From positions 1,782,001 to 1,846,000 of the forward strand of contig CALZFC010000055.1 of NCBI GenBank assembly GCA_945643635.1: a DNA stretch of 64,000 nucleotides, read 5' to 3'. Position 1 is the first letter of the stretch. Each line of letters begins with the position of its first letter. The notes below the pieces were generated by a model. It ran no database searches. It worked only from the letters and a program-made list of their open reading frames with translations, and was not told the DNA's origin. The DNA comes from Allodiplogaster sudhausi (Eukaryota > Nematoda > Chromadorea > Rhabditida > Diplogasteridae). A program made the translations under genes and the position numbers. Shown one piece after another: positions 22,777-34,216 of this stretch.

Positions 22777-23490
22777 ATGAGTGTGTTTGATGAGATGAGT
22801 GGGGCGGGGCTGCTCCGCGCAGCTTGTCGATGTTCAGGGCTAAGTAGTCGGTGGATGGCGAGTGGGGCTGAGGAGATGCCTCGCTTCAGCAAGAGTGCCG
22901 CCTTTCAGGTTCATTCATCGTTCTGGAATGTTTTTCATTAATTGCCGATTACTGTGGTTATTATCTCATCACCGGTCGTGCGATATCGGTTAGCTGTGCC
23001 TGAGATGGTTGAATGAAATTTGTGCAGGGAAAGAATCGCGGAGCGGGAGTCGCTGGGCCACGCATCCACTTCGATTATTACGACACGGACGAATTCAGGA
23101 ACAAGAAACTAATGTCGACCATTCTATCGCTAGGCGCGGTCATTGTCTACTTTGGGTGGTTGAGGTGAGGAAGAAGAAAAATGGCCTCTGGGATAAGCAA
23201 GTTCATCATGTTAATCTGAGAGCAATCTTTACAGAGAACCTTCCGACCTGGACGAGATTCTCAGCACTCCTCCTCATATTCTGACTTCAAGTTTGGAGAG
23301 GAAGATGCTAAAAGAGCAGATTAAAAAGGTTCATTATTCTTTCTTCGTTTTCTTGTTGAATTTGTTTCCTTTCCCTGTATTTTGTGCTCAGGCGAGGGAG
23401 AAGGGCGAAAGCACGGAGCTCCTCGAGGCGCAACTCGAGTATGTCGATGTCAAGGAAGCTGCACTCAAAGTTCAATTTGACAAGAAATGA
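22777..23490 (+). CDS. Small mitochondrial inner-membrane protein, UQCC4/CCSMST1-like
   Basis: Four exons in phase: 22777-22908, 23028-23164, 23235-23328, 23392-23490 (stop TGA); 153 residues. The N-terminus is Arg/Ser/Ala-rich without acidic residues after residue 7 (LLRAACRCSGLSSRWM), like a mitochondrial targeting sequence. One membrane helix (STILSLGAVIVYFGW) is followed at once by LREPSDLDEIL and a charged helical C-terminus (KEQIKKAREKGEST). The helix plus LRE.S..D..L arrangement recalls human CCSMST1/C16orf91 (UQCC4, a complex III assembly factor), but the similarity is short and judged from memory. Function should be regarded as unproven. It lies 245 bases after MRTO4 in the same orientation. 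Confidence 0.72.
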
Positions 23491-23726
23491 GATGATAAAG
23501 ATGTAATTAGGTCATACTCTCTGTCGATTACAGTAGACAGTTTAACAAATGATGGAAGATAATACCTACGAAGTTTCACACTATTGGAGCAGATAAGCAG
23601 CAGTCAGTCGCATGCCTAGTTGCAATTCACAAGGATGAAATTGGTGTACCGCTGCACTTAACCAAGTTGTACACATTTTGGCTCATTCTACGCTTTCGCA
23701 AAAATAGCCTGTAAACGCAAAAGGTT

Positions 23727-23808
23727 CGCAGCGGGCAGGATTCGAACCTACGCGGGCAGAGCCCAATTGATTTCTAGTCAATCTCCTTAACCACTCGGAC
23801 ACCGCTGC
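23727..23808 (-). tRNA. tRNA-Ser(AGA)
   Basis: On the minus strand 82 bases fold as a class II tRNA. The 7-bp acceptor stem GCAGCGG/CCGCTGC is followed by discriminator G. The A-box region is TGTCCGAGTGG. The anticodon stem-loop is TTGACTAGAAATCAA, with AGA at the anticodon position. There is a long variable arm and a T arm GTAGGTTCGAATCCTGC containing the B-box GGTTCGAATCC. No intron is present. The sequence closely follows the general animal tRNA-Ser(AGA) pattern. Confidence 0.95.
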
Positions 23809-23969
23809 ACGTGCTCGTTTCCCTAGCGGTGCCCCAAGGCCAGAAAGAGGCAAGGACTAAATGCAGGGCGGCCCCCACATACCCCTATCAATTCACCATT
23901 AGAAGATCGCGATCGGCTGGGTCTATAACCGCTTTGAATATTGGGAAAAGCTAATGATATATACGATTA

Positions 23970-24158
23970 GGTGTCCCGAGACTTCGTCAAAAGACACTTC
24001 GTCAATTGACGTTTCGTCCAAATTTTTGGTTACATTTCGTCAATAGGCATTTCGTCAAAAAAAATTATCTTGGCGACTTTTCGTCAAACAGACATTTCGT
24101 CAAACGACTTTCCGTCACAATATTTTTCTAATGTAGACATTTCGTCAATTTATTACCA
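23970..24158 (+). repeat. Left terminal inverted repeat of the MULE
   Basis: Starts GGTGTCCCGAGACTTCGTCA and consists of irregularly spaced TTCGTCAA/TTCGTC motifs, ending CAATTTATTACCA. Pairs with 25137-25326 in inverted orientation, with scattered differences mainly in the outermost 15 bases. Confidence 0.93.
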
Positions 24159-24222
24159 TCTCTCTCTGACTCTCTCTCTCTGACTCTCTCTCTCTCTCTC
24201 TCTCTTATGGTTATTTTAATAG

Positions 24223-24905
24223 AAACAAACGGCACACAGCTGCACTGTCATTCGCGGCAGAAAGGAAGCGAAGGAATGGAAGTCCAATGTCTACAGTGAC
24301 GCAAAGACAAGTCAAGTGCCAAATCGCGACGTACTTCAGCAGAAGCTCAAACAGGTGTCCAGAGATGCCGCGCCTTACCTCCCAAAGGAAAGAGACATTG
24401 CGTCCTCAATGTCTCGCTCACGCAGACGAGCGAATGCGCCTCTTCCATCGCCAAAGGTAAGAAAGAAAAAAATATACCTAATTAGATATATATAAGCTGG
24501 ATCACCGAAATGAGTAATGGACAGTTAACTGAACTACCATTAAGATTACCAAGAACGATGTCCTACGCACGAATAATCATATGGAGGGATGGCACTGTGC
24601 CTTCTCCAAATACGTCGTGCATCCTTCGGTTTGTTTTAAGAAAACTTTTTTTCTCCAAACACGTCATTCAAAAATTAAAGGTGTACAAGTTTGTGAGCCG
24701 GCTGATGGACGAGCAAGGACTGACTGAGTACAAGCTCATGCGTCTTCAGATGGGTTCGCCTCCCACTAAGACAAGCAAGAAAAAGTACGCCAAGCTGAAC
24801 GACCGTCTGAAAGCTGTCCTAGGGAAATACAATACCCTTTCACTTCCCAATTTCCTTCATGCCATTTCGAGTAACATCGTCGAACCCTCCATTACCAAAC
24901 GCTGA
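24223..24905 (+). pseudogene. Internally deleted MULE transposase (N- and C-terminal parts only)
   Basis: First segment (24223-24456, ends at a GTAAG) reads SCTVIRGRKEAKEWKSN ... DAAPYLPKERDIASSMSRSRR, resembling the region after the FLYWCH zinc finger in MULE transposases (His-x-His area, then LP....L...IRR.R). The second segment (24681-24905, TGA stop) reads VYKFVSRLMDEQGLTEYKL ... KKKYAKLNDRLKAVLGKYN, like the F...L..EQ..TE..I and KK.KY..LNERL..L...Y pattern of MULE C-termini. The DDE catalytic core that should lie between is absent; 224 bases separate the two, possibly still spliced as an intron. Family match is from memory, not a search. Confidence 0.65.
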
Positions 24906-25136
24906 TGTTTCTCCCTGCCTCTATGTCAATCTCTCTCTTTCTCTCTCTCTTTCGCTTTTACGGTTGAGTGCGTCGTCCTTTAACAAACAATTTGTCATTT
25001 AGCTATGTGTACATTTCCTACTAAATAATCACCAATCTACTACTTAATAATTGACTTTCACTGCATATTAACCGATTGTCACTACTAATTAATTATTTGT
25101 CATGTCTTACTGGCGAGCTTGATGCGAGAATGAAAA

Positions 25137-25326
25137 TGGTAATAAATTGACGAAATGTCTACATTAGGAAAAAAATGTGACGGAAAGTCGTTTGACGAAA
25201 TGCCTGTTTGACGAAAAGTAGCCAAGATAAATTTATTTTGACGAAATGCCTATTGACGAAATGTAACCAAAAATTTTGACGAAACGTCAATTGACGAAGT
25301 GCCTTTTGACGAAGTGTCAAGGAACC
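25137..25326 (-). repeat. Right terminal inverted repeat of the MULE
   Basis: Inverted copy of 23970-24158, rich in TTGACGAA motifs on the plus strand and ending AAGTGTCAAGGAACC immediately before the 9-base target duplicate. Confidence 0.93.
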
Positions 25327-25372
25327 ATACGATTAAATATAGTGTGCGGGTAAGAATAATCGCTCATACATT

Positions 25373-25378
25373 TTTATT
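25373..25378 (-). terminator. Polyadenylation signal of the WIPI4 gene
   Basis: TTTATT on the plus strand, that is AATAAA on the coding strand, 150 bases past the WIPI4 stop codon and just outside the MULE. Confidence 0.45.
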
Positions 25379-25527
25379 CTTCAGTATTTCTGTGAGAACC
25401 ATGTAGAATTCCCAACCTTGGCAACATTGTTCAGCAGTAACACTATATACACAGCCGCTATGATACATCAAATGTACAGAAAGGTAGGGTGAAAGAGGAG
25501 TGAAGAAGAGTGGCAGTGGTGGATCTC

Positions 25528-27470
25528 TCAGACACCCGAATACCAAAAGTCCTGTTCGGAGGCGAGGGAAAGGAGCCAATCGTAGCCGATTCTCTCTGCG
25601 CGGCCATCTCGGAAGAAGGCGAAACGGTGGAAAGTTCCATCCGAGCAGACGGCAACCACTGAGGGGAGATCCGCCCCGGAACTCCCTGCCGACGGGTCGG
25701 CCACGAAACAACAACGGCCAATTGCATCTTCCGGCAGAGAGAACTGGGCCACGCTTCTACAACAAAGGATACACTTTCATCTGACATATTATTCAACTGA
25801 TCAAGCTTGAAATTAGGGGAGAGTCAGATGCTAAAGACTTTAGCCTAAAGTACTGTAAATGCACAGCCAAGCTGTGTAGTCCATTAACAGAAAATAACAA
25901 CAACAAATGCCTGGCATTCCAAACAAAAATCACTAACCGTTTAGTGTCATCAAACAGATGCTTTCTCTGGATTCCATCTCCAGCAGCATCCCGAACGGAA
26001 AAGATATGCACAGTTCCCTTGTCCGAAGTGGCGGCCAGGTAACCCGCGCAAGGAGAGAAACGAAGACTGAAACGATGCCCATTCAACAAGAATACACGAC
26101 GCTAAGTTTATTGTTAGCTTTGAAGGTCTAGCTTTAGTATTCTTAGAACTAAGATATATTTTATTCCGATCATCATATGCGGAAACATCGTGTAAGAAAC
26201 TTTTTTTAAACAAACAATCCAGAATTCAGTAAAAAAAAACTACTTAAAGAAATAGAAAAAAATTTAAACGCTGGTGTTTTGTTAGAAGATGAAGACTTGG
26301 CTGACCAATACAGCGTCGCCGGATCAGTGCCGCGGCGCAGTTCGTTGAGAAGCATTCGGGTCCGCGTGTCGAAGATTCGGATTACTGTACCCTTCGTTGA
26401 CCCCGTCGCCAGCAGAGTTCCCTGCACAAGTAAACTGCACATTGCAATAATAGAAAACCAATGAAACCAATAAAATGGTTTAAAAAAGAGTAAAGAAGTA
26501 CCTGGGTGCTGACGGCGAGTTGAGTGATTTCTCCTTGGTGAGCCTCGAGGGTCATGGGAGCGCAGGATTGGTGCTCTCCCATGAGTTCCACCGCCATGAT
26601 CTATCAATCGCAGTAAGGCATCGATGATACGATATGAAATAATAATAATGCGAAACTAATTATAAAAGAGAGTGGAGGCAGGATACCTGGACAGCTCCGG
26701 CGCGGAAGGAGGGAATGGCAAGGAGGGCGCTGCTTCCCTCTCCTCCCATGGCTGACACTCCAGCTGAGTTCTCTCTCGTCTCTTCCGAACGGAGCAGTTT
26801 CAGAGAAGGAAGAAGAGAGAAGATGTGGAGTCGACGGGTCTGGATTGTTACCAGCCTGAAATCACGACATCTGTTCTGTGTAACTCCTGGGATTGCTTCG
26901 CGCATTTAGATCACCTTTCTTCGGAGAGAAATGAATACAAGAGTAAACAAAAGTGGATAACATATTTCTTCTAATCGGGTACAGTAATGCATCGTCTTCG
27001 AAGTAGAAAGGTTACCAAGAGTAATTGAGTAGAATGTTGAGAATCGGTCCACCGGGCAGGGTGACTTCAGCCACGAACTCGGCATCGATGTCATTCCAGA
27101 TCATCACCGTGTTCGCCGCGAACTTCGGTCGGGATCCACCAGCCACGAGAGCGAGGAGATTCGAGCGATGGAGGGGGGCCGCCAGTCGGACACTTCCCAC
27201 TTGCTCCTACAACCACTTCTACTTTCCACACCCCAGAATAACACACGTTGTGGGACCCGGAAAGGACCCGAATGACATAGAAAGAAGAGACAAGAGAGAA
27301 AGAGAACTGACGGCTGTGAGATGTCTCATCTCAACGAGTGGAGATGCGTTGAAGACTCGGACTCCGTCGTCGGTTGCCACTGCGAACGCGTCCTGCTCTT
27401 GGTTGTAGCAGACATACTTGACCACGCGGAGAGGCCCGGCTGTGCCATTCAGCCCGCCAACTGGTGGCAT
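25528..27470 (-). CDS. WDR45: WIPI4 (WDR45) PROPPIN, autophagy beta-propeller
   Basis: Seven exons in phase: 27470-27312, 27206-27016, 26855-26687, 26600-26502, 26421-26306, 26066-25938, 25756-25528 (stop TGA); 363 residues against 360 in human WIPI4. PROPPINs bind phosphatidylinositol 3-phosphate and help form autophagosomes. Blade sequences match the WIPI3/4 branch: [101 protein letters not shown]. The phosphoinositide-binding L/FRRG motif is [15 protein letters not shown], with the exact GTDPATLYC context of WIPI4 rather than WIPI3. The start ATG gives an N-terminus [16 protein letters not shown] of typical length. The gene's 3' end abuts the MULE insertion. Confidence 0.95.
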
Positions 27471-27927
27471 CTCGTCTGAGACAACTCTTCAGAATGGGAA
27501 TACATTTACAACCAGTGATCAGTCTTCTACAGGCTAACCAAACCCATCTCGAATTTCAGTTAGCGGAACTTCAGATACTCTTTCCCGTATGAATACGGCT
27601 CATGTACATCAAATGCGTAGTATGGAGAAACTTCTCTTTATATCAAAAAGCATAACCAAACCGAGAACATTTGAATAGATGAGAGACGAGTATTAGGTTG
27701 TGCGTGCCATGTGATCGCGTTGAGTCCAAAAAGGGAGAGAGCGTGGCATTCGAGAGAGGCAGACAAGAATGGCAGACAGACAAAGATCGAAAGTGAGTGG
27801 CACTCTCTCTGCCTCTCTCCACTCTCACTGCTCCCTCGCGAGTACACAGACATCGCTCTCGCGTTCTCTCGTCTCTTCTCCTTGCCATTGTAAACTCTTC
27901 TCTCTCCCCTCGTTTGCCCCTCCCCTT
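27471..27927. other. Intergenic: WIPI4 promoter side and UPF3 3' UTR
   Basis: Single-copy sequence with CT/GA-rich patches; several 60-100 codon open frames overlap in different frames and show no family features. No exon called. Confidence 0.5.
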
Positions 27928-29884
27928 TCACTTTTCATTAGCGGGTTCACTCTTCGCTGTCCCAGCATCCTGCTGTTTCTTCCTTGCCCCTGGCTGATAG
28001 ATCGGCCGTTCAGGGCGAGGAACACCGGCCTGCAAGTGCAGCTCATATTCCGACACGTCTCATCAATGATGTGAACACGTTTTGAGCTCTTTTTTACCGA
28101 AAGAAAACATGAATAACGTTATATAAATATTTGTGAATGTAAAAGAACATAAATAATGAAAGTAGAAAGAGACCTTCTTGGCATCCTCGCCGGTATTCTT
28201 CTTTGGCCTGACCTCGCGTGGTCGTCTTTCTCTTCTCTTCTCCTGTTTCACTTGCCCTTCTCCTTCAGCCGCCTTCCCTGCTTCTTCTACCGAGCGGAAA
28301 AGCTCTTTCACACGTTCCGAAGTGATTGGGGCAGCGTCTTCAGTTCGCTTCACAACTTAAAATTTTTTTGTTCAAATATGATCAAATAATGTTATGAGTA
28401 AGATATAAAAAATAAGTATAACTGGGAGGGGAACAGTATTCAAACAGGGCAAGAATTGCCATGCTGACTAACCCCGCGGTGGTTTTTCCTTCCTTCTGGT
28501 GTCCTTCACTGGATATTCTGATGGTGCAGCCATGAAGTTCTCCTTCTCCTTCCTGGCCTGATTCATTTTCTTCTTTTCTTCCTTCTTCCTCTCATCTCGA
28601 TCCAATCGCCTGCGAGCCTGACGAAATATTTCATTTTGTGGAGATGCAATTAGGGAAAATAATTAGAAATTGCCTTAATTTCAGCAAGGGGAAACAGCGC
28701 GGTAATGAGTGTGATCATGTACAGAATATAGACAACTTCCCCACCTTGATGGTCTCCGCTTGCCGGGGGCGGCACTTATCGAGGAAGAACTGAGTCAACG
28801 GTGTTTCGTGATAAGTGTTATCTAAATTACTATGATAATTCTACCATATTATTCGATAGTGATTTGAGCGTCACTGGCTGCAGTTATCAACAATTGAATG
28901 AAAATAAAGGGGGGGGGGTGGATAACTTGCCTTTTCCCACATCGGCCGTTCGGTCGAGCTCAGCGAGTTGCTCTTCAATTGTCATCACTTTCCCTCCGCC
29001 TTCCTCCAGTCGGGCCAAGAATTCGAGGTACATTGGATCTGAAAAGATTTGAATGCTCGATCACATGACGACATTCGGAGCACAGACCAAAAGGTGGAAG
29101 TGCCACGTGAAAGACAAAGAGAGAAAGAACAGCAGCAGCCCATGGATTCACCTGATTCAACAGTCGCAATCTTTTTGTCGTTGCCGATATCCTCTTTCGT
29201 CTTATTCGGAACTTTAGGGAAAGGAGCAAACTCCACGAGACCCTGCAATGGGGAAAGTAAACAGCACAGGAGAGAATGAGGCAAAGATCAACAACGCCGT
29301 AAAGGATCAAACTAAACTCAACAAGTTGATTAGTAAAACATTTACATATATTTCTCATTAACGCATTTATTCGTAAATAAAAAAAACGTGAACCAACCAG
29401 AGACTCGTTTCCCTTCGAATCCACGAATAAGTATCCACTAAACTTGGCGGCAAAATCGATTACATCTTCCTCTTCCTCGAAAGAAATCACAACCCGGCCA
29501 AGGGAATACGGAGAAAGTCTTAAGATATTGTCAAAAACCTTAGCACCTGAAGTCAAAACTCAGCCACTCCAAGAGCTAACTCATGATTAGGAGGGCAGAA
29601 ATCAATGAAGGAATGAGGAGGAATCGGAGAGAGTTGCTCCTGCAGCTCAGGCCAAGTTAAGGCAGGCGGAAGGCGGCGGAGAACCACCTGAACTCCCAAC
29701 TCTTTCAACAGGAACCACGGCGCATTAGCAACCAAGTTAGTCTAATATATCCCAGCTCTTTAACTTTCAAAATAGAACACGTAAGATCAGTTGAATTCAA
29801 TCGACTTCTTTGTACCTTCAGACTCCGTCCCTTCGATTCCTTTCCTCCTTTCTTCAACTTCCTTCCGTCTTCACCATCTTGCAT
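27928..29884 (-). CDS. UPF3: UPF3 nonsense-mediated decay factor
   Basis: Minus-strand exons: 29884-29816 (ATG), 29687 to about 29570, about 29546-29398, 29242-29152, 29038-28931, 28821-28745, 28617-28473, 28355-28174, 28029-27928 (stop TGA). UPF3 links exon-junction complexes to UPF2 through an RNP-type domain, seen here as VVLRRLPPALTWPELQEQL, PPHSFIDFC, LGRVVISFEEEEDVIDFA, SGYLFVDSKGNE and LVEFAPFPKVPNK. HETPLTQFFLDK matches the human TPLLSFLKNK block, then come Lys/Arg/Glu-rich helices. The C-terminal exon carries PERPIYQPGARKKQQ, the LYQPGAR-type EJC-binding motif. The intron after 28931 has a strong GC donor (AAAAG|GCAAGT). The junction between the second and third exon is unresolved: candidates give 29-, 36- or 50-base introns with weak sites. 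Confidence 0.9.
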
Positions 29885-30630
29885 ACCTGGCAATTAGCAA
29901 GATATTTCTCGCTGACTGGCAAATTCTTCAGATATCGACAAAATATTTATAAAATGATTCTGACATCTGGCAGAACGAGACCAAATGATGGATTATCTTT
30001 ATTAATACTTCCAATTTACAGGAATCCGAGGAATTGCTCACCACAGTGGAATTACTTCCCACAGCTAAGGCATCTTCTATGGTACATGGCAATGAAATAA
30101 GAAATAACTTCAGAGAACATCTGTTCTGGTAGAGGAAGAAAATAAGAATCTAGCAATTGAAATAGAGACACATTTCAGAGCTACTGTAACCGAGAATTAG
30201 GCGCGAGTTCAGAAAATACTGACTAGACCTATCCGATAATAACTATTGCATCCCAATTGGAAAGCCTTTCAAGGGAAAAGAATACAATTGGTCTGAACCG
30301 GGTGTTGGTCAGCCTTTCAAAAGAAAAAAAATACAATTGGTCTAAACCGGATAGGCGCTCGGATATAAGAAGAAACCCATTCATGAATAGCAGGAAGGAG
30401 AAGTCTGACACTGCATTGTATTGCAAGGGGTAGAAAGTCGATTTAACAACAGCTTCAGTTAGACCATAATCCATGTTTAGGTGGAGGAGATACTAGAACT
30501 TAGTTAGGCGTTAGTTAAATGCTGATGAACCTGCAGAAAAAGAAGCAAATGAACTGGAATATAAGACTAACACATTGTCATGAAAGGAGTATATTGTGAG
30601 TGTGTTAGGGTGCAAGAAGGGGGAGACAGG
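29885..30630. other. Intergenic between UPF3 start and PCYT1 stop
   Basis: Contains an imperfect ~52-bp tandem duplication (about 30252-30352) and an 81-codon minus-strand frame (30229-30474) built largely on that duplication; neither resembles a known protein. Otherwise AT-rich and featureless. Confidence 0.5.
30252..30352. repeat. Two-copy ~52-bp tandem duplication
   Basis: The string AGCCTTTCAA followed by AAAAGAATACAATTGGTCTG and AACCGG occurs twice with a few substitutions. Confidence 0.8.
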
Positions 30631-33600
30631 CTAGCGACTCTTGGTGGGAGAGACTTTGGTGGAGGGAGAGGAGCGGGCGGCTTGAGAGCGGCGGCCACTG
30701 GAAGATTCGCTGCTGCTCTCCTCTTCCTCGTCTCCGTCTTCGATGGCTGGAGAGGGACTTCGACTCATCAGCTGACGAAGGCCTCCTCCGATCTCGACAA
30801 GGAATATTCTTTGAGAATAACAAGGACTTTCAAATATAATTAAGGAAAATATACAAATAATAAAATGTTTTCAAGAGTAACAACAGAATAGGAATGAAAT
30901 GCCTACGCTTAGACGGCCATCGCGATGGAAAGTGTCTATGAAGTCCCTAATGAAGTCGTCCGACTTGTTCCTCCAGTGATTCAGGAACTCGAGGCTCTTC
31001 TGCTTCAGCGAGTCCACGTGATTCTGCAGCTGATAGCGCTGCGCCTGAAAAGAAACTTCCTCATGACATTAGTTGAGTACTTCCTAACATACAACCATTT
31101 CATGGCACAACGCTTATTTTACAATGCTAGCTTTTAATTTCTTAAGCCAAATGACCATGTGAACATTGGCTGGCTCAAAGAAGTTAAGTGAATTTGCAAG
31201 CTGAAGAGAGCTCTACTTTATATAACTAAATAGAGCAGGATGAAGCAATATTTTGAAGAAGAAATCGGTTGCCAAACCATTTCCCCTTCAATCTGGAGAT
31301 TTCGCGTCATGAGAAGATTAGTTCATATAGTTCTCAAAGGACAACGATTGACAAAAGATAATGAAGACAAAAGGGGACAAGGCAGAGAAGAAATAAGTAT
31401 AAGATTAAAAAGAGAATAGACCAAAATAGCATGTGGAGTCTATAGATGGCGGGAAAATGAAATGAGACCGACTGATAACAGGTGAAAATGCCGCAACCTT
31501 TGACCCAAGCAAGTCACATGACAACTCTTCATATCTCAGAGCCAAATTCCACTCTTAATCCATGTTTCAGTTGAAGAACGACCACGAACTAATGATTAGA
31601 ATATTTGAAAAAAATAACAAATTACATTATTATGCTCACACTGGTCATAGTGATTATGCTCGTGTTGAACATTATTATTTTTATCTGTACTTCGAACCTA
31701 TTACTTGACACGGTGCAATAAAAATTATTATAAAGAAAAGCACTGACAGCAAGGAATCCGACGTTGAGTTCCTTGGGAGAGTATCCCCTCTGCAGATTGC
31801 GTCTGACGTATTTGTCGTAGTCCCGGATGACACGAGTGACGACGTCGGAAGTGGAAACTCCCTCCGTCCGCTGCGTCTCCAGAAACATTCCCTCGCGGCG
31901 GAACTTCTCGTACAGATCCTCCTCTCCTGGCGCCACGTAAGGAATCGCGTCGTGCGCAATGAAATCCACCTGCACACGAGGAAGAATAAGGCAACTTTTT
32001 CACAATTCAACCTTACCAACAACACACCGCGTACTCTATTACAAAACTATCCTTATTTCTTCCAACATGATCACCTCAACATGGATAGGCGGGTGTCTTT
32101 ACTCAACTATCATTGGTATGGCATCTATCTTTTCACACTACATGCTAAAAACAGCTATGGTCACTTGTCAATTTGCGCTAATCCAATAACTAGCAACACT
32201 TTTTCTCCACAAAACACGGAAATGATAAAGAAATTGTCTTTAAATGGATAGAAAAGAGACCTTGTGGTCCTTGAGGAACTGAACAGTGCAGAACCAGGGC
32301 GAGTCCCTGACCACCTCGTCCACATAACGGCAGTGGCGGACTCCTTCGTATCGCTCGTCTTCCGAGGTCACCGTCCGGCCCTTGTACTTCAGAGTACTCG
32401 CATCTCCGCACACTCAATACATTCGACATCAAAGTCATGTCAGAAACAGAGAATACGAAATGTTAACGAAGAGAGAGAATACAAGGAAAAAGGAGACGAA
32501 ATAAGGAATGAAACGACGTAGCCGTAAAAGGACTGCGGGTACTGAATGGATGTTAGAAGGGATGCATCAAAACAGCAAACAAGTTAGGCAATTGCAAAGA
32601 AAAAATAACCTTTTAGATAAAGGAACTGGACATTTAGATTTGACACATACAAGAGTTAAACCGAGAAAAAATTTACCACCGACGATGAGGTAGACGTTGG
32701 GGAAGGCGTTCTTCGCCTGTCTACAATGAAGAAAATCACACTTGTTCGGAAAGATTTCATGGTAGACCGAAAAACAGGCAACTATTCAGGTTGATATATT
32801 GAAAGAGTACCTGAGCTGATTGGCATGGCCATAGTGGAAAAGATCGTAGATTCCATCGGCGTAGATTCGAACCGGTCGACCAGCTAGAAATAGTGGAAGA
32901 TGCTGACTAAACGAGCTCAAGCTTCATCAATATCATTATGTTTACGAACATCATAAATAAAATAAGGCTGAAATGAATGAAAAAAAGTTGGAGGAATAAT
33001 TAACCGGTATTGGCTCTGGCCAGTTCCGGAGTCATTTTAATAGTGTAGTCGATTCTGGCCCTCTCTGCAATGGCTGCGGGTTCATCAGAGAAAGGAGCGG
33101 ATTCGCGTAGGGCGAGTGGTCTCCTCTCCGTGCTCTCCGCTGGCATGTCAAGGGAGGTCGAACTTCCGTTTACCTTAGCATAAACTGGTTAAAGTATGGA
33201 GGAGTAGTCACGGTGAAAAACGGTTTTCACACATTTTGTTCTTACAATCAGTTCAAACGATCGTGAAATTACGTGCAAAGCATAGATCAGTGAAACAGAC
33301 TTAAATACTTGGAACCACATTCGAGTGCGTGCTAGAATTATTCTGCAGATGACGTCACAAAAGGAGAACTTTGATCCCTTGATGCCGTATTCTATGATAC
33401 TCACGCGAGAGGTCACGCCACTCTATCAACCAGGCATCTCCTCCATCCATACAAGGGGTCACTCAAGATGTCCAGAGATCAAACATGGAATCAGATAAAG
33501 AAGCAAGCACAGCCAACCACCTTGTCGACTGCGTTGTTTTGGACGGACTATCTCACACCCTACACTAACTTATTCGGATCTAAACCGGCGGTGTTGATAC

Positions 33601-34216
33601 AAGGTCAATAAGGAAAAGGAGGAAAGGAATGGAAGGGCGCGTGCAAAGGATCCGCCTTGTCGTGTAAATTCGTGTGTTTCCCTTTGATTGCCTGGTTAAC
33701 TGGCGAAGAACATTCATGGAGAGAAAGATGAGGGACAAGAAGCGCCTTTATGGTCGGACGAAGTAGTTTAAGTGGACAGCGGGATGGAGATGGCTAGTCA
33801 CTCATTGCACACGTTGGAAGGGTGAAAGTCCGCCCTCCGCGATAAACTACCTTTCACATCTCTCAGTCACTAAAGCTACACTAGACAAGGTAGAAATCAT
33901 TCGATTCCATGCTGACGTGTTTTAACTTAAGGAAAGGTCAAAATAGGCGGGATCAACAGATCTTTAAAAATAAGAACCCACAATAACCAATGCAGGTAAG
34001 ATGGTGACGCATCGTTATATTAGAAAACCAAGCCTTAGAGAACTGCAAAACTTAACAGGGGCATAAAATAAGTGAAAAACAAACATGAGCTCTTTTGCTG
34101 GAGGAAGAAGCGACATCCTTGTGAGTGCTGCTGCGCTTCCGAGCAGTGCTCCGCGTCGACATCCTCGTGCTCGTTCCTGCCAATTCCTCCACTTCATCCG
34201 CTTCTTCCCGCGGCAT
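30631..34216 (-). CDS. PCYT1: CTP:phosphocholine cytidylyltransferase
   Basis: Eight exons in phase: 34216-34085, 33173-33005, 32883-32811, 32720-32677, 32412-32261, 31969-31748, 31044-30907, 30771-30631 (stop TAG); 356 residues (human CCT-alpha 367). The enzyme makes CDP-choline, the regulated step of the Kennedy pathway. Catalytic motifs: nucleotide-binding HxGH in [43 protein letters not shown] and [19 protein letters not shown] (RTEGISTS motif). [17 protein letters not shown] is also nearly invariant. The N-terminus is basic ([11 protein letters not shown], possible nuclear signal) before [13 protein letters not shown], as in CCT-alpha. After the catalytic domain a shortened amphipathic membrane-sensing region ([20 protein letters not shown]) and a Ser/Pro-rich phosphorylation tail ([16 protein letters not shown]) follow. 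The first exon, separated by about 900 bases, is the least certain. Confidence 0.95.

Larger units (their letters stand above)
23961..25335 (+). mobile_element. Non-autonomous Mutator-like (MULE) DNA transposon with 9-bp target duplication
   Basis: The element (23970-25326, 1357 bases) is bounded by identical 9-base direct repeats ATACGATTA (23961-23969 and 25327-25335), the target-site length of Mutator elements. Terminal inverted repeats of about 190 bases (23970-24158 and 25137-25326) are made of spaced TTCGTCAA modules. Inside lie two open segments in the plus orientation, 24223-24456 and 24681-24905, which resemble the N-terminal and C-terminal parts of FLYWCH/MULE transposases. The catalytic middle is missing, so the copy depends on a transposase from elsewhere. 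Near-perfect target repeats and ~90% similar arms suggest a fairly recent insertion. Confidence 0.9.

Noticed and set aside
30229..30474. 81-codon minus-strand frame as a gene between UPF3 and PCYT1
   Set aside because: Mostly composed of the two-copy 52-bp duplication; no splice sites or family similarity.
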